Shown here: positions 25,101 to 39,575 of the stretch, piece after piece
Position numbering within the stretch: position 1 is the first letter of the stretch
Layout: the number at the start of each line of letters is the position of its first letter
Source of the DNA: Progne subis subis
Lineage: Eukaryota > Chordata > Aves > Passeriformes > Hirundinidae
Direction: 5' to 3'
Length of the DNA stretch: 64,000 bases
Assembly: GCA_022316685.1 (NCBI GenBank)
Contig: JAKJHU010000066.1
Span: 1,054,001-1,118,000, forward strand
Notes under the pieces: model-generated
Database searches by the model: none
What the model was told of the DNA's origin: nothing
What the model saw: the letters and a program-made list of their open reading frames with translations, nothing else
Program-made: the position numbers and the translations under genes

Positions 25101-28100
25101 AAAATAATTTCCTCGAGGAACACGTTCTGCTCCTTTCTGCTTCATGTCCCAGGTGATGCAGGTTTTTTCTCCTACTGTTACTTTCTGTATCATTACATGT
25201 CAGCACAAATAAAAGGAAATAGCTGTGCAGGCACTTGGTTCACACTCTTCCCTCCAGAAGAAGAGCACGACCTCTGTGTCTGGTGTCACGGTCACTTAAC
25301 TCTGCACCCCAAGTTGGAGTATAAATCTTGGGACCTGCCACAAGGGCTTCACGTGTGCAAGTGGGCTTTGGTGTAAAATGAGCCTGGGCTGCCTGGCCAC
25401 AGCTCCTGTGAGCAGGTTCTGTCCACGTGGAGAAGCTCATGGATATTCAGCTTGTGGACTTCGGACACTCTCGTTTGCCTGGTACCTCTGCTGGGTTGGA
25501 GGTGTTCTGTATTGCCACTGGGAACAGCTTGAGTGCACACTTCACGTGGAATTGACGGTTTGAGCAATAACTCTGCAAGATAGGATTTACCTGTTCCTTT
25601 AGTCTCAGGGTGTTCTAAAGACCTCGAGGGTTTCGTAGCTTTTAAGCCAGGTAACACCCTGATTCACACAGCTGAAACTGTACATCCTTGGGGAGTGAGA
25701 GCTGTGTGCTGCAGTTGATATTTTTCCCTCCCTTCCCTCTGTCTGTGTGGTACTGGGTTTTGTTGTTTGTTTGGTGTGTTGTTTTTCCTTTGTTTATCAG
25801 TAATTTTTTGTCTAACACTGTTGTGCTTTCCGAACAACACATTATCACAATCCGGAGGCTCTGCTCCTATGGCACATTAGCCACTTGGACTATTGTAGTC
25901 TAATGCAGACAGTAATGAAATGTAAGTGGAATATTAGGAAAAGCTGTCTCCTTATTTCCCTGTGGTTTAATTCATCATTGAAAACCAGATTTCTGTTAAA
26001 GGATCTAAAAATCAAAATGTCTTTTTCTTAGCATTCAAACTATAGTGCTGTAAATGATGGCTGCATCTTCCCTTCCTTACACCACTGCAGGCACCAGTTA
26101 TATCTGAACATGGAGTATTCAAATTAACCTTTCTGCCTATTATTTTTCCAAAAGCAGATAGCAGAGTCCTGTAAATTTCATGGGCAAATCACATAGAGCT
26201 TTCTGCATTTATCAACTGGAAAATATTTTTTTCCCCTGGAAACTGAAGGGGAAATAAGTTTGTGTTTTTTTCTTTTCCTTGTTTTTAGATAAGACATTTT
26301 TCTTTTGAGATTTATCTAATATATCAGGCAAGATGAATATGTAAGCATTTGAAGAGGAACATAAATGTGAACAGGCAAGTTTCACCATATCACTATGTGC
26401 TAATTTTTCCCCCTAAATATTTTGACTACAGGGCACTCTCCAAGCCCCTTTTTATCTCCACTTAGTCAGAAGTATCTTAGAGAGGTTAAGGCTGAGTTTC
26501 AGGCTTTTTTAGAAATAAATTCTTCAAATTTTTAATTAATAATTTTGGTGTACTGATTCCTGTCACAGTTAGAATGGAGGTGAAGCTTTTGTTTCTAAGC
26601 CTCAGTTTCTGAGTGGGAAATAGCAGGAGTCTGGGGGACATGGTTAAAATGCAGTTCACAGGTCTCAGCTGGAATGTGAGAAGTTGCCTTGATCTGAGAC
26701 TTCCTCTTGCTGATAGAAAAGGAAATACTGTTTGTGCTAATGAAGGGACTTTGGTAACTTGAATATGCTGTGATCTCTCCTAGAGAAATATTTTCTGTTT
26801 CATTTAAAGTTACATTGTTTGGATTGGTGGAACAATTCATCATCACTTTCAAGTGTTGGGTGTTCCTGGGATGCTTCCCGGGCTCCCCAGTGTGCAATAT
26901 ACTGCTGATTTCAGGCGTTGCGCTTTGCTCTGTGATGTATAAATGGCTGCACTATTGCTCTATGCCCTAATTTTTCTCCTTCTATGAAGAAAAAACCTGA
27001 CTAATCCTTTCCTTTTTCTGATGACAGCTGTATATTGAAAAGACTTTAAAATGTTTTGAAAAATTTCCCTATCTATGCTGCAGCTGCATCAAGTCTTGAA
27101 GCCACGATGTCACACCACTGTGTAAAAGAAAATGTTGTGTTCACAGACTGTAGTGTGGATCACACATGGCACAAATCAAAGATATGTTTTTTGTCAATTC
27201 TGTGCCGTGAATTAGTACCCTGGCTAGGTTTTGAAATACGTGGGATGAATGCTACTCTGGAGCTTGCCAAATCTATAGATGAAAAAGAAAATAAGCTACA
27301 CAGACTTCAATTCCCACTACTGTTTAGTTTATAGGCATTGGAATGACCTTCTAATCTGTGCAGTGATAATTGCCTGTTTTACATAATGTGTAAAAGCTTT
27401 GCAGAGGAGTGTTTGTAGTGATGGAACATGTATTAAAAATCATTGTCTGGCAGCTAATAAGAATGTAAAGCCATTCTATAAATAGTGCAGATAAGCTCTA
27501 AAAGGAGGAATGAGCAAATATACTTAGGCAAATCAAAGGACAACTGTGCTGGGGCCCAGGCTGGGCATTTAACATAACAGTGGCTCATGAACTGTGTCCA
27601 TGCTGGCAGGGAGTGTGGAACAGGAGGCAGAGATGGAGAGAGGAAAGCTGGCAGTTCAACATTCCTCTGTATTTTGGTGTTTTTTTCCAGGCTAGATCAA
27701 ACCTTACCCTTATTCTTTGTGTAGAACATAACTTGGAGGTAGGAGTGCATCTCCCAGATAGTTGAACCTGGAAGGAATCCAGGTTTGCATACTTCAAGTC
27801 TCTTCCCAGCACAAAGTGGAGAACAGTAAATAGAGATGATCTGGAGCTTTGCTCCAAAGTGCTCTTCCAATTTAGACTAAAATGCTATTTATAGAATTGG
27901 GTGGAACATCAGTAGTCTTTTATCCCAGATTTATGATCTTGGCATTGGATAGAATAGCCTAATGAGGTTTTTCTTGGAAATAAGTGGAATTTCTGGTAGG
28001 CTTGATATTTCAGGGGCAGAAAGGAGATCAAGAGATTATGCACTAAAGCATCGAAGACTGACATTTATGACTTGGGTTTCTGTATACTCTGCATCTTGAG

Positions 28101-28140
28101 ATTAAGTGCTAACTTTATGGCAGAGTTTCTGTTTGGCCGC

Positions 28141-28925
28141 TGTACTGGGCTTACATGGCAAGGTTTTGGTAGCTGGGGCTGTAGAGGTGGCCTGTGTGAG
28201 AAGAGGCCAGGGTGTGCCCCTGGGTTGGACACAGCTTGCTCCAAAACAGGAGCTGAGCTCATCAGTGAAGCTGGTGACACCTCTGAGATAAGACAGTTAA
28301 GAAATGCTAAAAACCACAGTGCAGCAGTTGTGAGAGAGAAAAAATATGTGGGAATCAACTCTGCAGACCCCAAGGTCAGTGGAGGAGCAGGAGGAGGTGT
28401 TTAAGCACCAGAGCAGGGTCATGGGCAGCTCTGGAGAAGATCATGGTGAGGCAGCTGTGTCCCTGCAGCCCCTGGAGGTCCAGTGAAGGGAGCAGAGATC
28501 CACCTGCAGCCCATGGACAGCCCATGGTGAAGCAGGCTCCTGGCAGAAACTGTGGCCCTCAAAGAGGAGCCCACTGCAGGAACAGGTTTTGTGGCAGGAG
28601 CAGCAGCTCGTGGGAAAGGCCCCTCTGGAATAGTTTGTGAAGGACTGCGTCCCTTTGGAGGGATCCCGTGCTGGAGCATGGGAAGAGTGTCAGGATTAAG
28701 GGGCAGCAAAACCCAAGTGTTATGGGCTGACCTATTCTGTTCTTAATTGCCAGTAAATTAGTTTTCCCAAGCCAAGTAGGTTTTTCTCATGAGTATTTGG
28801 TGAGTGACCTCACTGTTTATCTTGATCCATGAGCTTTTTCCTCTTTTCTTCTCCCCCAGTCGAGTAGGAGGAGTGAGAGCAGGTCAGTGGGCACCTGGCA
28901 GCCAGCCAAGGGTCAACCCACTACA
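28141..28925 (+). mobile_element. Solo LTR of an avian endogenous retrovirus-type family, sense copy
   Basis: This 785-bp element begins TG (TGTACTGGGC) and ends CA (ACCCACTACA). I recognise its modules as a dispersed bird LTR-type repeat: GGCAAGGTTTTGGTAGC near the left end, AACTCTGCAGACCCCAAGG around 28360, repeated GCAGCCC/GGAGCAGG units at 28440-28690, GGAAGAGTGT, and GGGCACCTGGCAGCCAGCC at the right end. There is no internal viral region and no gag, pol or env, so it is a solo LTR. I see no clear target-site duplication (CCGC against GTAG). Short ORFs inside it are chance products of the repeated units. Exact family naming would need a repeat library. The same family recurs antisense at 47456-48080. 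Confidence 0.8.
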
Positions 28926-31900
28926 GTAGTGCTGAGGATGTGAACAAACAAACTTTGCAGGCCTCTGTTCCCGTGAATTCTCCTCAGTCCAGGTTCCCTG
29001 AAACCGCCAGTGATGGCAGCATGAGCAAATTCAGCATTTGGGCTTTTCTGTCATGGCTTGCAGTGCACTCACATGATCTTGTTTACCAGCTCTGCCCAGA
29101 GCAGTAACTTCCAGCAGAGTGCGAGACAAAGAGCAGTGATGTGGTCAACAAGCACTGTAAATCCAGGACTGGATGTCTGAATTATGTCCTCCTGCGTTCT
29201 CCTTTATGCTCTCTTAATGTACTCTGAGGTAAAATCTGTGTTTAAAAAAAAAAGCTAATAAGCTTTGTAACATTTCCAGCTGCTGCTGTGTAGTAATTGG
29301 TTTTGAAACAGTATTTACTGGTATGCCAGTGGACACTTTTGAGCAATTTTGGCTGGTAAGTGTTAGAAATTTCCAAAGTCATTGCTACCATTAGGAAATG
29401 TCAACAAATTATCCCTTGCATCCTAGCCGTGATATAATTTCATGATATGAAGAGCTTGGAGAAGAGATAATCAAATTAGGGCTAATGAGAATGCACTTGA
29501 ATGTGAGCGGGAAAAGGAGACACAACATTGATTTGATGTATCTGAATCATTCCTGCTGCTGTTGAATTGCTATTTAATAGTTTGGCCTGGGCTTTGTTTA
29601 TTTGACTAAGCTGCCTTGGCAATTTCTGATTCCTTTTTAATTTAAAACAACTTTTCTGTAGTATTTTTTATTTTTCCTCTCAAATCTATTTTTAACTGCC
29701 TTTTCTGTCATGCAGCTTTCATCAGTTGAGTTCATAGATTCTGATTAGTGGGAAAACCTTTGTTTCCAATTGAAAATTAAAAAAAAAAAGCAAACAACTT
29801 AGAGCTTCATATTTGGGAATAATTTATTTTAATACAAAGACATTACAAAATTGCTGCAACATGAAAACTACTGTAGCTCTTTTATAATTTTAAATTATTT
29901 TTTTCCTTCACAATTAAAAAAAGCATCAGATGGGCTTGTTTCCCAAGCATTCTTTTTCCTTCTGAGCCAGAAGTGAAATGTCCTTCAATTAAAATTTGGG
30001 CTAAGGCTGTAAATATTTGGTGTTCTATTTATATGAGCTAAGAAGCTTGAACTTAAAATACTGATGGCTGAATGATGCATCAGGGAACTGTCTGATATTG
30101 GACTAGTGATGATATACCAGTTTCACTGAGGAATAGTTACCTCTGAGGTGTAAAAATAAGAATTTGTCCTTGTCATATCATTACACTGGCTTATAAATAT
30201 GGCAGTTCTCTGGATCTTATCCTTATAGCTTTAAAACTTGGAGCTATCTAAAAGGTAACTATAAAGTTTTTTAAAAGAAGCTAATTTATACCTTATTTGT
30301 ATTATTTTTGTTCTGGTAAGTCTCAGTTGTGCCTTGGAGAAAACTGTGCTTTTCAGAGTTACTTATGGTTCATAGACCCTTCACACTAACTTGTGCCATA
30401 GCCTACTCTTCTCCAACTTCTTCTATTTCTTCTTCATCGTGTTAAGAATGTGCAGTTGTTTTGCATCTGTATTTTGCCTCCATGAGTTTTCCTGTAGGCT
30501 TTTGATTTTTAAATTTTTTTTCCTTTCATTTCAGTATTGCTTGTGCAAGCAGAGAGATACCAAATAGTGCTGATGTAATATACAGGTGGGAAGGAGGAAA
30601 ACAGGTGCAGGGTAGTGGGAAAATTTGTACTCAGATTTGATGGAATGTTGTAACCCCATACACCTTACTGGTGATGACCTCTGCATGTTTTAACTTGACA
30701 GCTAATTATATTCTAGCAATTTGGTACATCATCCTCTTAAAATGTCATTCCTTAACTAAAACATCAACTTCCTCTCCCTCCCACCCCACTTTCTGTATCC
30801 TCTCTTCTAATTGTTTGCATTTGTACTATCACTAGGTGTGACTTCTAAATTCTCAGTGCTCTGCTTCTCAAGTCTCAGGAGGTGTTACATGACCAGAAAA
30901 CAATGACACAGGTCACTGCCTCGCTGTGGGCCGTGTGTCAGGGTGAAGGTTGCAGTGTCCAAGCTGAGCAGCAGTGCTTGGGCTGTGCTTCCATCAGCCC
31001 TGGAGCTTTGGACCTCTCAGACAAGAGCAGAGCCTCTCATTGCATTCCCAGCAAAGATTTTTTAGTTTAGTAAAGCCTGGTTAGCTGAGTTTCAAATTCA
31101 TATATTTGTCTTGTGCCTTTGCTTAAAGTCCTGTTTGTTTATCTGAGGAAAAGTGACTTAGTCTTTGTTGGAGCCGGTGATTCAGTGAAACACCGCGTGG
31201 GCTCAGTAGCACCTGAAGAATAATGGCTGTTTGTGATGCTGTTTTAATTGAGAGGGAACTTCCCCAGGGCCTGCAGCTGACTCGTTTTTCAGAGAAACCT
31301 GTCATCAATGTGTCTGGGGTGGCCTGACTGTTACCCTGGGATTAAGCAGCCTCTTGTACCTCAAGTACAAAGTACTCTCTGATGCTTTTGTTTTTCTACA
31401 TTTTTAGCACATGTTATCACAATAATGGGAACCACTGGTTCCTGTTGTCAATGCTTAGGTTTTGTGTGCTCTTCCAAAACAGTGGGTGGTGGCAAACAGT
31501 TTGTGTGAGTAATTTTAGAGTGTTTAATAGTTACACCTCTGGATTTTTCTCTGCCAGGGAATAAAGTGAGCTAGAGAAGGAGAAAGTGTAGAAATTCTGC
31601 TTGCTATTTAAGTAGAGTAAGGTTTATACTGTTGACTAATGCAGCCTAAAAGCTGCAGTTGTTGTTGTAGCTGCAACTAAAGTTGTCTTTAGTGTGGATT
31701 ATCGTAAAATAAATTTAAGTTGAAAATTATATTTCTTTTTTCCCCCAGCCTTAAGGGAGACTGAGTTGTTTGTAAATTCTTTCAAGAACTTGCTGTCACA
31801 ACAAGAAGTTTGTTGTTAAATTCAGCGGTTTCGGAAAACTCTAAAACAGGAGAAATACTTGGTAGTTTTCTTTCACTTTCAGATTTGTGTGACAGCAGAT

Positions 31901-33852
31901 GACAAGCAGTATGTCTGCTGAAGAGGGAAGAGTTGATGAGAGGCTGTTGAATTTTCATCCAGTTTGAGGCCCTTGGAGTGATAGCTCCTTATCCTTCCAA
32001 AATGTTGTAATTGAAGGAACATTGATTATGTTCATCCCCTTCATTTCCCATCCTATTGCTAGACCTTTCAAGAATATGTTTGCAAAGATGGTTTTGGTTT
32101 ACTGCATTACAGTTGCCTTGCTTCAAGAAGAGCCTTTGGCTTTGTTTGTAGTAAAATCAAAAATGCAAAGTTGTCATTTTAGCATGCACTGGGGAAATGT
32201 CTTCAGTGCTAAGAGGGAACCACAATTCATAACCAAAATATGTTTTTCCCTTGCAAGTAATTTTGGGTTTAACTCCACTGATGAAAATTTCACTGATGAA
32301 CTTGCTGAATTTTCATGTGAGGTTGATGGATTTCAGAATGAGTGTTGCCCTCCATGGGAGGGTTTCCTGCCTGACCACTGTGTCTACCTCTCCAAGTCAA
32401 AAAAACAAATTAAAGGCTCACCTTGAGCTTTGACCTCTTAAGTTTTCTCTCTGCAGTTGGTTTTAGTTAGAGCTCAGAGCTGCTGTCTAGTGAAGGTTGG
32501 GTTGTTTGGTTCATGCCTGGGTAACCAGTCAGCCCTGTTGCTCCTGATCTGAGTTGCACAAATGAGAGCTTGAACCCTCCACAAAGTGCTGAATATCTTA
32601 ATAGCATGTCTACAGGCACAGCAGACAGTGGGTGGGTGTGTGTTTAAATCCCAGCTGGTGCTGTTCCTCCTCTCTGGCAGAGAGAACAGCTCATGGCTGC
32701 CCTAAGGGAGGGTTCTGCTTTTCCCAGGGAGCAGGATCGTGTTTGCCAGGTGCAGCTCCACAGGCTCAGCCAAATCCTGACTCTTCAAATCCTGTGGATT
32801 TGATTCTGTGGGGGATATGAAATTCACAGACATTGAGAGGGATCTGTTTGGAATGAAATGGGTTATATGGGGCTGGACTGGAATCCCTAAAAGGCTTTAT
32901 TTATGTATTGTCCTAGAGCTAATGCTTGTAACCTGGAATAGGGATTTCCAAAATGCTGCATCACTGTTTGTATTAGATGAAGTAGGCTTTTTCAGTTTAC
33001 TGAGTTTAAAATTGCTTTTTAAAATTTCAGGTAATTTTCTGCTGAGATAGGAGGTTCTGTGACAAACAGTTTTTTTCTGGGTTAAGGGTGGTTTTCTTTG
33101 GCTTGGCTTGTTTATTTAACAGAGTGTAGTGGTTTTAAATCAGATCATCATTAGTAGGTTCAGTGCATTATTGACTTCAGCATAAACAATGGATTTTTTC
33201 TTGATGCCCGTGTATAAGGCTTAGACTATAATTAACATCATGTTTGTTTTGCAGTAGGAACTTGTGAAAGTGTTCACAGCATGTTTGTTCTTCATTTCAT
33301 GGTATTGAAATAAAAGTACAGATTTTGAGAGAAGTAGCATTGAAAACTTGATGGTGGGTTTGTGGCGCTGAAGTACCTCAGTGTTTATCTTCTTCTAAGC
33401 CAGTAAAAAGAGACTGTTACTGGTATGCCTGTAATGCACTGATTGTTAAACTTATTGTTTCTGTGCAACAGCAGTATAAATTAATAATTATCTTACGTCA
33501 ACACCGGATATTTGTAAAATGTTTTCAGAGTAACCAAAGAATGAGCTAAATGGTGCCTCTTGCTGTGATCTCTCACTTGAAGGAGATTTAGAACCTCTTT
33601 GGAAAATTCTGTTCTGATTTTGTACTGTCCTTTAAAATCAAAGATTCAAACAAATGCCTCTTCATTGTTGTTTTATGGTCTTTTTCTACCCCAGCCTTGT
33701 GCCTGCTGCTCAGTGGTGCTGACATCTCAGTGTTGTCTGTACTTAACTGGAGTCAAAGGTTAGGGAAAAGGACCAAAACCTTTTTTTTTGCACACTCCCC
33801 TAAGTTTTAGGGATAGATTGCGCCTAAAATCTAATTTGGTGCTTCCTTTAGG

Positions 33853-33887
<35 letters not shown>
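33853..33887. repeat. Poly-A tract (A35) followed by AT-rich sequence
   Basis: Thirty-five A, then five G, then an AT-rich segment (ATATAATAAATATATATAAT) running to about 33930. It may be a retroposon tail or plain microsatellite; no element body was recognised upstream. Confidence 0.95.
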
Positions 33888-33890
<3 letters not shown>

Positions 33891-36592
33891 GGATATAATA
33901 AATATATATAATAAATGGATATAATATAGGCAGAAGGCTTTTCTTACTGGTACAGTGTTCTGTAGCTACACAGCCAGAAAGTTTAGGATCTTTTTTCTTT
34001 CCCCTTTCTCACCACCTTTGGGTTGTTTTGTCCAAACTCTGAACTTGTTTTATATTGACAAAAGCTTTAATTGATGCAAACTAATTCATACAGGTATTGC
34101 TAATTAGCAGTATGAATGCAGCCTGATTGTGATTCGGTGGATATGGCTCTGGGATTTATTGCAGCTACTCTGCTGGGTTTTCCCTCAGCTTGGGGCTGGC
34201 ACCAGGCACACAGGACAGCCTTGGAGCCCTAATTCCTGTTTTGCATGGGAAATGCTGTGGCTGTTTACTTCGTTTTGTTTACCAGTCCTCAATCAGTGAA
34301 ACTGAAAACAACAGAATCCAGTGTCTACCACTGACTTCCTTTTTTCGTAGCAAAGATGAAGAAATTTCCCCAGTTTCTGCTGCCATTTGACAAATTCGTT
34401 TACCTTTCATCTGCTGAATTCCTCCAGCCTTTCCTATAACTGCTTTCTAAACATGAAGAACATGGATCTACTGCTACCTGACACTTGAGATGATTTTTAA
34501 ATGTTCAGAGGGGATTTCAGCATTTCCCCCCTCTCTTAAATGTCATTTTAGTTTTTAATTAAATGAATGACAGATACTGTAAGTAGCCAGTTATTCAGCT
34601 TCCTGCTGTGTAGACATGACTGATAAAAACAGGCAGGTGTCTAAATTTGCCTTGATGTCTTTCTGTGGACTTACTCAAACTTAGCACAGAGCCACCAAGA
34701 GAAGGTTTAGTGTCATTCGAGCTTCTTGGTGCCATTCAGACTTTTCAGAGGATTCCCTTAGAGGATCCTATTTGTCCTTAAGGTATTATTACTGCAGTTA
34801 AAATGCTTATCTGCTCAAAGATGAATAGCTCAGAGACAAGAGTAATTGAAGAAAGCTGTTCAGCTATGGTGAACTGAGTTGTAGTATGTAAGTCAGTTTG
34901 GGTTTCTTTTGTGAAATGCTTTCAGGATGTTGAGATGATAATTAAAGTTGAACAGAGAAGGGCTTTGCAACTCCTCTCACTGTTACTGTGGTTTTTGGTG
35001 GTTCCCTCAGTGTATCCCAGTGGTAGATGGAGGGATGCCTGAGATCCACACTCTGTGGGATGGATCACAACAGCCTGTAGCTCCTGGTGTAACTCGTGTA
35101 ACATGCTGTTGCTGGAATAAAGCGAGAAATGGTTTTTCGTCCTTGCCACAATTTTCACGATATTTTTCTGCTGTATATTGGGCTGAAATTGAATTTAAAG
35201 CTTGAAAATGAATGCCAAGGTCTGCCCATGCAGAGGCTGTGCCCACACAGGCAGAGCAGTACCTGGGAGGCTCAAGTTCAGATGTGAACAGAGGCTGCAG
35301 GGAGCTTTTCTCATGCTTTGGGCGAGGGCTCATCCCTGTGCACTTCATGCTCTCTCTTCCAGGAGAAGGCAGAAAAGTCAAAGGCTGGTAGTACATGTGC
35401 AGCTGGGGAGTAAAAGCTGGTGCTTTCAGGAGCTGTTCATCTGTTGCTTGTTTGTGTACTCTTCCTTTCCCATCTCACATAGGGCCAGCGAGGTTTGGGC
35501 AGTGCCAGTTCAGTGCCTGTTCAGCTGGGTGCCACCCTGGGGCTGTGGGTGCTGGGCACCTTGGGGAAACTGCTGCTGCTTCCCCTTGGTGCTGTTCAAG
35601 CTCTATTCCTGCCACCTTCAGTCAGAGCTGGTGTTTTCCTGAGCTGGCTTGGAACTCTTTAGTCTTGTTAAGTGGCAGAATAGCGTCTATTACAAAAACA
35701 AACCCTCCTTTTCTTCCCGTTGTAATCAGTTAAATCGGCTGTGTAATTAAATGATGAGCTGGACTGCGGGTATGGCAGTGTATTCAAAGCTTGTCTGTGT
35801 AGAAGAACAAATCTCTTTATATTTGAGCCAGTATAAAACGATACCAATGTGGATGAAGTTTTGTAACTAGAGACCTGTTGTAGCTTCTCTAGCCCTGCAG
35901 AAGAAATAAACCAGCTTCCTCAAGAATTAAGAACCGCCCTCTTTTAAAAAACTTCATCCAGAGTCTGTATGAATGTTGTTTTGGTGTTGTTTTAAACTGG
36001 GAATAGACTTCTCATCATTAACACTGAATTTTAAAATATAATTATTGTTTGCTTCATTAATTTTGACTAATGCGGAGAGAAAAATGATTAATCAGGAGAC
36101 AATGTAATTAGTGCAGTGTGGCAACTGACTACTTAATGTCTGTTAACATGGGAAGCATAGCTCTTGTTATGAAATGTTCTACATTGTTAGAATTGAAAGT
36201 ATCAGAACCATTTTACTCTTTAAATTGATACTACAAATCTTAGTGCTGTGAAAACAGTTCATACTCTACCGCTAATTATGATCTTGAAAACAGGAAATCT
36301 GAAATTAAGTTGGAAATAATGTCAACATTTCAGAGAATTTTTTTAATGTTCTTTTGATTTATGTTGCTGGGAAAAATGATTTTTATATGTCATCCTGATA
36401 TATGGCATTGGGAAAGTGAAGAAGAAATTTATTGCAGAGAACTGCTATGTTCAGTCTTGCTGAAAGATGGTTTTGCTTGTGCCTGTCATGGTTAAAAGAA
36501 GTATGAGCAGCGTCAGTATACAGAAAGGATATTTTAGTTCTCAAAAGCCTCTGGGAACTGCAGGCATAATATGCTTTTAAATACAAGGGAGC

Positions 36593-36608
36593 AAAAAAAA
36601 AAAAAAAA
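36593..36608. repeat. Poly-A tract (A16)
   Basis: Sixteen A in intron 1, isolated, with no recognised element attached. Confidence 0.9.
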
Positions 36609-39002
36609 GGCATTTTCAGCTAAATTTGCTTATAAAATCATAACCAGTACCTGAAAAACCACTGGTGTAGAAGAATGCCTTGACTTACATTATGTTGAGG
36701 GTAAAATTCCTGAAATAATTTCTGCTTTTCATCTGTCAATACTGCTTCTGAGGTCGAGTGTCTGATGTAACCATGTAATGCAGCAGATGATTTGCAGCAT
36801 ATTTTATTAAGACATAATTGTGAATGTTAGGGCTAGTGCTGGGAAAGGTCATGGATTTCAGGGGGAGTGTGGGAGTAACACTCATGAGCTGTAGGTGAAA
36901 CAGATTATATGTTACAGTGGGATCAGTTCTAGCCACAGTAGGAGTCCTAAGAAATGTAATCTTTTGGTGGAAGACCATAAAATGATTTGCATGTAGTAGA
37001 AAACCTGTTTTTCCATGAAGGCTGTGTCTCTGTTGTTCCATGGCTGCTGGGTTTTAATGTGTTCACACACAAGGCTGGCAGTGTCCCCTGGAACAGAGGG
37101 ATGTTCCCATTGCCACTGGAGCAGCTGCTTGGAGGGCTGACATGGCCGAGCTCAGCAGGGTTTGCATCTCCTGAAAGACAAACATGTACGTGAGTGACCA
37201 CTTCTTTGTGGCCACAATGCTGCTCTTTCAGAGCACTGAGGAAAGAGAAAAATTGTCATGAAAAGGCCAGATACCAACTACACCCTTGGGAAGAGAAGAA
37301 CAAAGGATGACTTAAGCTTGGGCATAACACATGAGCTAGTTGTGGCGCAAGTCAGACCAGTCTTTACATACTGGCAAGCCCCAAATTATACCAAGCCAGA
37401 GTTCTTACATTTAAGTCTATTAAGAGCTGCCATAAATGTTTCAGGTTGTGTTGACAGAGGTCTGGGCAGGTGGGTGGGTTGTGCATTGGCTTTGTCCTCT
37501 TTTTCTTTCAAGAAAGGAGCATTGTTCAAAATCGGGCTTACTCATTTCGTGCAGCTTGTTGAAGACTGGCAATTATGGTTTCTTCTGGCTTTGCAAGTGA
37601 TCATGTTAACCTTCAGCAAATTAATTATCTTCTGGCTCACGGCTGCGCACAACACTTTGTAAAATGGAATTGTGGTAGAAGCCTGCCAGATCTTGTCACT
37701 CCACTTTGTAACCCTTGTGGGAACTTTCATGAGGCTCAGTGGTGAGGTGATGACATGAGCAGTTCCAACTGCAGCTCCCAGCTGGTTACATGTAGGCTTT
37801 GCTGATGGAGTGATCTGATTTTAAGGTGTAATTATTTACGTGAAACACACAGAAAAACAAATTGCAAATTAGGACTAATTAAATGGCCAAGTTGTATTTT
37901 ATTAGAGTATATTCTTTTTCTGTTTTATTTCTGTTTTATTCTGAGTTTTGTGCTTTCATTGCTCCATTAAGTAAAAGTGTTAGTAAAGCTATGTTATTAA
38001 AAATAAAATGATAGGCATATTGCAGTAACTGATTAATATTGGTAGAGTTTATGTAAGCCCTTTAGTCCATTGTTGCTTAAAAGCAAGATAGAGTGTTTGA
38101 TTTAAATTCCATGCAGTACATAGACTCCTAAATTCCCATTTCCCTCTGTGGAATACTGCTTAGCAGGGCTGCCTTGATTTCTCTGCTCTTGCTTTAAGTC
38201 CTTTGGGGATAACTTTAAAATTGATTTGAGAGGGTTTTTAGTAGCAGTTAATTCTACTCATTTCCAAAGTGATCATTTTCCATTGGTGAATGTGCAGTGT
38301 CTCATAGGGGATGTTGCAGAACTGTGAGAGTTCTACCATAGTGAAACTTGATTTTTCATTAAGACGAAGTTCAGTCACGTTTCTTCAGGGAAGTTAAATC
38401 TTTACTTTCATATTTTTCACTTATAACTCCTCATGCTGTAAAACTACAATAGCATCTACTCTGCTGATTATTACGAGGGGGAGGGTGCATATGTTCTGCT
38501 GTTGCAATGGGCTTTTTTTAGTGCAGAGCATAATGCAATATACTAATTTTACAAAGAGTTTTACTCCATCCTCTAGCTTTTTTCTTTTCTTTAGAATAGA
38601 GAGAAATTTCAGTTAAGCCAAAATCTTACCTTTACTGTGTGTAAGTCTACTTGAAAAACACCCACAAAACCAGAAATGCTAAACTTGAGAGACATAAAAA
38701 GAATTATCAGTATAGGCATCTATAGTGTGTGTGTGTCAGTAATGTGGCTTATTGTTACCCGGGATTAGCGTGTGATAGAAAAGCAGCAGTGATGATAAAA
38801 AGCAAATTGTTTTCAAGTGGTGAAGGGGTGAGGGAGTTAACCTGGGACAAGTGCTTGTGTTCCTTGCATGTGAGTTCTTTTCATCCTCACATCAAACACG
38901 TTCACACATAAGGAAACAGAAAGTAAGCTGTTTAACAATACCAGTTCAGTAGTTCTGTTATGAGCAAAGTGGAAGATTATTTCGGTGTAGCAAGAGGATT
39001 GT

Positions 39003-39023
39003 TGTGTGTGTGTGTGTGTGTGT
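39003..39023. repeat. (TG)10 microsatellite
   Basis: About ten perfect TG units, likely to vary in length between individuals. A shorter TG run lies at about 38727-38737. Confidence 0.95.
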
Positions 39024-39344
39024 CAGCAGTAAGAAAATGCTGCTTTTGAGGGAAGTGTGCATGGTAGTGGATATGGCACTGGCTTAGTCTAAACTCATAC
39101 TGATTCCAGAGACTAAACTATTGACACCTGGGCTTGGGTGGGATCCATGAGCAATAATCAGTGGTAAAGACAAAGGAGCTGCTGCTCATTACCAGACTCT
39201 GTGCTCTGCCAGACGATATGGGGAGGAAGGTTAAAACAATTGAAGGAACTGTTCTTTTTTCAGTCTCTGGGGAAGAAAGAATAGTCCAACACACTCGATC
39301 AGATCTCCTGTTCCTGGCATTTTAACACTTCTGAGTGCAAGAAA

Positions 39345-39575
39345 ACCACAAAAGGGTTGAGGCTGGAAGAGACCTCTGAAAGTCATCTGGCCCAACCCTG
39401 TGCTCAGGCAGGGCTGTGTAGAGCTGGTTCCCCAAGACCACGTCCAGACAATTTATGAACATCTCCAAGGACGGAGAGAGATTCCACAGCCTCCCTGGGT
39501 AACCTGTGGCAGTGCCACTGATCATCTTTCAGCTGCTTCACAAAGTGTCTGGTAGTGTTTGTGCCCTGACTTGCT
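39345..39575 (-). mobile_element. CR1 LINE fragment (antisense)
   Basis: The + strand reads as a reverse-complement CR1 3' region: AGGGTTGAGGCTGGAAGAGA, then CATCTGGCCCAACCCTGTGC, CAGGCAGGGC, CATCTCCAAGGACGGAGAGA, and CTCCCTGGGTAACCTGTGGC. It is diverged, 5'-truncated and non-coding. Right-hand boundary is approximate, because the match fades after the GCAGTGCC block. Confidence 0.85.

Noticed and set aside
32022..32426. A 134-codon open frame on the + strand
   Set aside because: No domain, signal or similarity recognised, and it is within the range expected by chance in 64 kb of intron.
35202..35642. A 146-codon open frame on the + strand, Cys-rich at its start
   Set aside because: It sits in a GC-richer intron patch where stops are rarer. 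No recognisable domain, no supporting splice pattern, and overlapping frames on both strands are similarly open.
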